Shown here: one piece after another, positions 58,850 to 64,000 of the stretch
How positions within the stretch are numbered: position 1 is the first letter of the stretch
Layout of the letters: each line of letters begins with the position of its first letter
Assembly (NCBI RefSeq): GCF_029867415.1
Contig: NW_026705578.1
Location: forward strand, 310,001-374,000
DNA length: 64,000 nucleotides
DNA from: Vicia villosa
Lineage: Eukaryota > Streptophyta > Magnoliopsida > Fabales > Fabaceae
Direction: 5' to 3'
The notes under the pieces: model-generated
Told to the model about the DNA's origin: nothing
Databases searched by the model: none
What the model saw: the letters and a program-made list of their open reading frames with translations, nothing else
Program-made: the position numbers and the translations under genes

Positions 58850-59003
58850 GTTCGTCCCTCATTTAAGTCGTATTATGTTAACTCAGGTCAAAAGTCCGAC
58901 TTAAGAAGTCATGACTTATTACAACGCCAACTAATAAGTCGGTTGTGGAATCGACCTTACAACTCAATTTTATCCGACTTAATAGGTATTTTTTGTACTA
59001 GTG
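58850..59003 (-). mobile_element. CACTA-like terminus (probably a truncated or miniature element)
   Basis: The minus strand from 59003 reads CACTAGTACAAAAAATACC, a typical plant CACTA terminal sequence, followed by subterminal repeats of AAGTCGG / CCGACTT in both orientations (58868-58984). The opposite end was not found. Confidence 0.5.
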
Positions 59004-59950
59004 CCAAATTTGAGTCGGAGGTCGGTTATGCGCGGGAAAGACATTAGTATTCCGGGGCATCTATTGGATACAACGTGAATCATCTAGTTAATTTTTGAAA
59101 AAGTGTTAGCTAGAAAATATTTAGATTTCTTCTTTTTCTTTTTGAAAGAGTTTACAAAAATTAACAAAAGGACTACAATATAGTTTTTAATTTAGGTGAT
59201 TGACAAGATTTCAAAATCATATGCCTACTTATTCCGAGGTGCAATTGGAAATTTAGAGCCTTGTAGTTCGTTGTAAAAAGGTTTGTTTGTTGATTGATTT
59301 TAATTGTGAAGTGTTTCAATTTGATCGCGCTAAGGTAGAAAATAGATTTGATTTGTTGAAATTATTCTTAGGTGGAAAACGTGTACTTGAACGACGAGCT
59401 ATACGACTCATATCCGAATACCTAAGAATTTGCAGGGATATATGTCCAAGAGATCTTTTTTCGTCCATTTAATGAAAATTATCGGAGAAAAATTTAGTCA
59501 TAATTTCCTAAGGAAATTCAAATATTTGAGAGGCGAGCTATACGGCTTGTATCCAAATGCTTGGGAACCCATAGGGATATATGTCCAAGTTGTCCTCTTT
59601 CATCCGCGAAAGAACGAACTAATTTGTTTTTTTTAGCGTGTTTTGTACGATGAGCTATACGACTCCTATCCAAATACTCGAAATGAAATACGATTATTTG
59701 AACGGCGAGCTATACAAATCATATCTAAATACTTGGGACAGAATACGAATACTTAAACAACAAGCTAAATGGCTCGTATCCAAATACTTAAGAATCTGCA
59801 GGGATATATGTCAAAGAGATCCTTTTTCGTCCATTTATTGAAAACTACTTGGACAAATTTAGGCATAATTCTCTAACGAAATACAAATATTTGACAAACG
59901 AGCTATATGGCTCGTATCGTAATACTCGGGGACCCATAGGGTTTTACGGC

Positions 59951-61879
59951 TGATAAGTGCCAAAATGTACTTATTATGTGTATGTAAATAATGGCACTTA
60001 TCGATACTTTTGTTAATATCGTTTGAATAGTTCCTCGTTTTGTGTATAAATACGTATACTTTGTGAATAGTTGTATTTTCATATGTTTTTATACCATTTG
60101 ATAGTTTTTCTTGTGTTTTGTAGGTAGTTATGCATATTGGAGCCTTGAGGAATAAAGTGTCAAAGGCACAGCTTCGATTTCGCAGTTTTGGTGCAAGTCC
60201 GCTTAGCCACCGTCAAGACGATTTCCATAGGCTCAAAATAAGGATGAACAAAATCATCATTTTGGTTTCCATTCATTCATTATTGGATAGAGCATTGAAT
60301 GAGCTTTCCAACGCTTCGAACCGGGCGCAATTCGGAGTCACGGTTCTCAACTTATGGCGAAAACAAGATTTCACTTTTACTGTCAGCTCGCTAAATAGGG
60401 GGGAAAATCATATTTTTAGGTTATGGTTTTGGGGTATTTGTTACCAACTCCATCAACCTTCATGTTTTGGATAGATTAGCTTAGAAAACAACTTCGGAGG
60501 TTGCATTTGGATGATTGGGGGTGGATTGAGCGTCGAACGGAGCTGACAAACCGAAAGATTTTCGGTTCATTTCTCTTCTTCTTTGTGTATTTCTCTTTGG
60601 ATGAGTTTTGTATATGATTTTACTTTAAACTCATGTATATTTGTTGATCATGGCGTTATATAAAACTTGCTTTATAAATCTGTATTGATTGTTATCTTAG
60701 ATTTTTTCTTTGTGCTTAAGATTTGGATTGCTTTAGAGATAAACTTCTTGAATCCTTATCTAAGATGATTATCTCTTAGTTTCTGAACTCTAGAGATAGA
60801 TTTAGAGCTAACAATCATTGTGGGTATCCGTTCTTAATGCTTTCGTGTTTGAGCGGCGCACGAGAGATCGCCGATGTGAGAATACGGATGTTCTCGCAAA
60901 TTTGTGTTAGAGATAACCTTGGTTGTGAGTTAATCTCGTAGGTGCTCCAAAGATGGACACTTATGTGGGAGATACGTGATAACATAGACGAGTATCATAG
61001 GTTGAGTATAATGGTTTAGTAAGTTTACGTTTGTGAAGAGTGAATATATTTGCATGTCTGATAAGTTATTTCTCTTCTAAGAATGTGTCTATTCTTTTTC
61101 TGTCCATATCTTTGTTTACTTTTCATTCATTCAAACCCGAGCTCGAAACCGTAGAAACTGTTGAATGGTATCGCTCCATCAATGGAGAGATACCATTCAA
61201 CAGTTTCTACGGTTTCGAGCTCGGGTTTGAATGAACGAAAAGTAAACAAAGATATGGACAGAAAACGAATAGACACATTCTTAGAAGAGAAATAACTTAT
61301 CAGGCATGCAAATATATTCACTCTTCACAAACGTAAACTTACCGAACCATTATAATCAACCTACGATACTCGTCTATGTTATCACGTATCTCTCACATAA
61401 GTCTCCACCTATGGAGCACCTACGAGATTAACTCACAACCAAGGTTATCTCTAACGCAAAGTTGCGAGAACATCCGTATTCTCACGTCGGCGATCTCTTG
61501 CGCGCCGCTTAAACACGAAAGCATTAAGAACGGATACCAACAGTGATTGTTAGCTATAAATCTATCTCTAGAGTTAAGAAACTAAGAGATAATCATCTTA
61601 TATAAGGATTCAAGAAGTTTATCTCTAATGCAATCCAAATCTCAAGCACAAAGCAAAAATCTAAGATAACAATCAATACAGATTTATAAAGCAAGTTTTA
61701 TATAACGCCATGATCAACAAATATACATGAGTTTAAAGTAAAATAATATACAAAACTTAACCAAAGAGGAATACACAAAGAAGAAGAGAAATGAACCGAA
61801 AATCTCTCGGTTTGTCAGCTCCGTTCGACGCTCAATATTTCCAAATCTTTTGTTGCTTGTCGCTATGCCTGCTTCAACA
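59951..61879 (+). mobile_element. 1929-bp TG...CA insertion of LTR type containing a large palindrome
   Basis: It begins TGATAAGTGCCAAAATG and ends CTGCTTCAACA, with ACGGC on both sides (59946-59950 and 61880-61884). Joining the flanks with one ACGGC gives CATAGGGTTTTACGGCCAAG, aligning without gap to the array unit CATAGGGATATATGTCCAAG at 59571, so the empty site is clear. The left part resembles LTR sequence of the Athila/Diaspora type (GAGCTTTCCAACGCTTCGAA block), but no protein, PBS or second LTR is present. Best read as a solo or rearranged LTR; an open frame at 60130-60474 is not considered a gene. Confidence 0.7.
60525..61836. repeat. Near-perfect palindrome with 656-bp arms
   Basis: 60525-61180 and 61181-61836 are inverted copies, symmetric about 61180/61181 with no net length difference. 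At the centre CTCCATC meets AATGGAG; only a few mismatches were seen along the arms. The same 64-codon frame appears on both strands because of this. A transcript through it would fold into a long hairpin. Confidence 0.9.
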
Positions 61880-62199
61880 ACGGCCAAGAGGTCATCTTTC
61901 ATCCGCTAAAGAATGAACTAATTGGATTCCTTTATTTACTGTGTTTTGAACAAAATGCGAATATTTGACCAATAAGTTTTCCGGCTCGTATCCAAATACA
62001 CGAGATGACGAATATTTGAACGATGAGTTATACGGATCTTATCCAAATACTCTAGACGGTATACGACTCATTTCTAAATACTCGGGATTTACATGGACAT
62101 ATTCGTCTGATTTATTTGATAAAAATATTTTTATTTGTCAGAAAGATTTAGTTTATCAAAAGAAGTTTGGAAGGAAGACGAATATTTGAAGCAGCAAGG

Positions 62200-63643
62200 C
62201 GTGCACCTTCCACTTATTTCATCTTGCAAGGATTTGTAAAATCTTTTCTTGATTTATACTAGTTGGTCAAGTTATTTTTGAGTTTTGAGAGATTTTATTA
62301 GGGTGAAATAAGTTAGGATTTTCTTTAAGCACAGTCTGTTTTGAAGTGATATAAGTTAGCTTTTAGAGATAAAATATATCACCATGATTTATAACATGAA
62401 CTGTGGTGACACTACCACGGAAAAGTGCTACCAACACTACTGCAAAAGTTATACCGTAACAGCTTACCTACCATTTTGGGGTAAAGGGTGGTTGTATGTA
62501 TGATGTTTTCCACCACTGGCGCGTGATGGTAATAATATGTCAAGTAACACTCTTCCTACCACAACAATGTGTTTCCAAATAATAATTTTGATATAATTTA
62601 AAGAAAAATAATTAACAGCGATTTTTCTAAACAACCGTTGTGGTATATACACTGAGTTTATTATAAATTATGCGGAATGCTCATTTCGCAAATGTTCACT
62701 AAACATATAACATTTCATTCTAATCTAACTAGAACGTTATTAAAAGACAAATATAGTTATATTAGAAGACTAAATTACATGCTCAATGCTAGACAAGAAT
62801 TCTTCAGCTCCTTATCCGCGTTTTATTCTCTAATTGTGAGAACTTGGTTTTGATGCTCCTAGTTCTTCATCCATCCTTCCTTCATCTCTAATTCATTTTG
62901 CAGCATATTATTTACATTGCAAACTAAATTAGAGGTGAGGGAAGAGGAGGTAGAAAATAAGAAGTATTAAATCAAGTTCTCACTATTAAAGAACAAATTG
63001 CGGGTAATTGATTAAAGGATTTTTGGCTAGAATTGATTGTGTAACTTGCTTTTAAATATAACTTAATATATAATATTATAATTTTCTAATGCACTCCGAA
63101 AATTTTTATATTCAATAAATTGTTGGAAAAATAAGCAAACCACATAAGATATAATAAACTCATATGTAACAAATATTAACAACATTCATCAACAACAAAC
63201 TCATAAACAACATAGAACATACATGTCCCATAAAGGAATCCAAAATGAAATGAGGATGAATCTAAAGTGAGAGCAGCAAACATGTGTTTGCAGCGCTCAC
63301 ACAAGTTTGTTGCGCTTACTTTAGCTTCATCCTCATAAATTGTTTTCATCCATTCAACCATACCTACAAGTAAGAATAAGTAGAAACATACATAGAAAAA
63401 TAAACAAGTCAGAACATTAAATCTTATGGTTGGAAACAAAATTTAAACAATAATAGAAAAATAGAACCATAAACAAAAATGGAGCATAGGTTTAATGAAC
63501 GAACCTGAAAGAAGCCACTGGTGAAGACGACATCGCTGTATTAACTCTGTGAAGACAAATCTGAAGGTTGCCATACGTGTGATGAGTAACATGGATGTTA
63601 GAATTATGTTTTAAGAGAGAAGAGTGAAATAAGTTAGAGTTTT
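62200..63643. other. Host spacer with possible miniature element
   Basis: No firm gene. CACTACTGCAAAAG at 62433 and the TTTTCTAAACAACCGTTGTGG block near 62620 are reminiscent of small CACTA-like elements, but ends and duplications are unclear. A minus-strand frame at 63176-63439 (87 codons, hydrophobic start, CERCKHMF block) is not recognised and may be chance or an exon fragment. Confidence 0.35.
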
Positions 63644-64000
63644 CACTACAACACGCTGGGGCTTTAAAAGCGCTTATTTTGGGCTTTTAAAGCGCTTAAA
63701 AGCGCTGTAAAAGCTGGCGCTGGCGTAGGTAACAAAAGCGCTTCTGAAAGCGCTCTGGTAGACCCCCCCTATAAGAGCGCTTTTCTGGAAAAAACGCTCT
63801 GGTAGGCCCCCCTTATAAGAGCGCTCTCCTGGAAAAAGCGCTCTGGTAGACCCCCCTTTAAGAGCGCTTTTTCCAGCAAAGCGCTCTGATAGCCCCCCCT
63901 ATGAGAGCGCTTTTTCTGGAAAAAACGCTCTGATAGCCCCCCTATAAGAGCGCTTTTCCAAAAGCGCTTTCGTATGTTGCGTTTTTTTTTATTTTTTATG
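63644..64000 (+). mobile_element. Terminal and subterminal region of a CACTA (En/Spm) transposon
   Basis: CACTACAACACGC starts at 63644 after TTT. Behind it lie GCGCTT-rich sequence (63670-63746) and five subterminal units with period 43-44 bp, starting 63747, 63791, 63835, 63878 and 63922. Each unit is AAAGCGCTCTGGTAGACCCC followed by TATAAGAGCGCTTTT-type sequence, so AGCGCTCT pairs with AGAGCGCT. The transposase and the other end lie beyond the window. Confidence 0.8.

Larger units (their letters stand above)
59385..62100 (+). repeat. Degenerate array of GAGCTATACGRCTCGTATCC units
   Basis: At least nine imperfect copies of CGAGCTATACGGCTCGTATC followed by CAAATACTYG occur near 59391, 59533, 59650, 59703, 59760, 59898, 61973, 62022 and 62058. 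Spacing is near 50-57 bp or near 117-142 bp, the longer spacer being GGGATATATGTCCAAG...TTTCATCC. Each core can pair CGAGC with GCTCG. The array is interrupted by the insertion at 59951-61879. Function and family are unknown; subterminal repeats of a DNA transposon are one possibility. Confidence 0.7.

Noticed and set aside
60130..60474. 114-codon frame starting MHIGALRNKVSKAQ
   Set aside because: It lies in LTR-like noncoding sequence of the 59951-61879 insertion and resembles no protein; similar chance frames occur in such LTRs.
61040..61321. Two near-identical 64-residue frames on opposite strands
   Set aside because: They are a consequence of the palindrome, not two genes.
1..64000. tRNA, rRNA or CRISPR-like loci
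   Set aside because: No cloverleaf genes or regularly spaced repeat-spacer arrays were recognised; the regular repeats seen are tandem or subterminal repeats of plant elements.

Overview
This window is plant nuclear DNA made almost entirely of nested transposable elements, with one small host gene near the right end. Two very large Ty3/gypsy elements of the Ogre (Tat) lineage, an Athila-lineage element and a defensin-like gene point to a legume, most likely of tribe Fabeae (pea, vetch, lentil). That identification is inference from repeat content; no species marker is present.

Layout. 1-964: 3' part of a Ty1/copia-type LTR inserted into the integrase region of Ogre copy A. 965-14162: Ogre A on the minus strand (5' LTR 10174-14162, PBS, ORF1, gag-pro, intron, truncated pol). 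14163-15201: right part of an Athila-like LTR (D) into which Ogre A inserted. 15202-49385: a decayed plant mobile domain (PMD) gene on the minus strand. It is split by two complete LTR elements, each with perfect 5-bp target duplications: Athila-type element C (15657-27660, plus strand, duplication AAGGG) and Ogre B (30167-48768, minus strand, duplication GTTAT). Removing both elements restores the same PMD reading frame at both junctions. About 49.5-51.3 kb: PMD promoter region and old repeat debris. 51.3-56.3 kb: a 5'-truncated L1-type LINE with poly(A) tail. 56900-57229: a two-exon secreted cysteine-rich (defensin-like) gene, the best candidate for a working host gene. 58.8-62.2 kb: a CACTA-like end, then a minisatellite-like array interrupted by a 1929-bp TG...CA insertion that contains a 656-bp-arm palindrome. 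From 63644: the end of a CACTA (En/Spm) transposon running off the window.

How it works together. Ogre A and B share one plan: ORF1, then gag-pro, an intron of about 260 bp whose splice sites are in matching phase, then RT-RNase H-second RNase H-integrase. Ogre B has all frames open and LTRs that seem to differ only by one 7-bp repeat unit, so it looks extremely young. Ogre A has a nonsense codon in gag-pro and a copia insertion in pol. Element C has an open 1821-residue gag-pol and an extra ORF in the env position; its LTRs differ at about 21 of 1460 positions by eye, so it is older than Ogre B. The inferred order is PMD gene, then C, then Ogre B; separately LTR D, then Ogre A, then the copia LTR.

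Limits. Family names rest on motif recognition, not searches. Splice sites, LTR edges and target duplications were read by eye.
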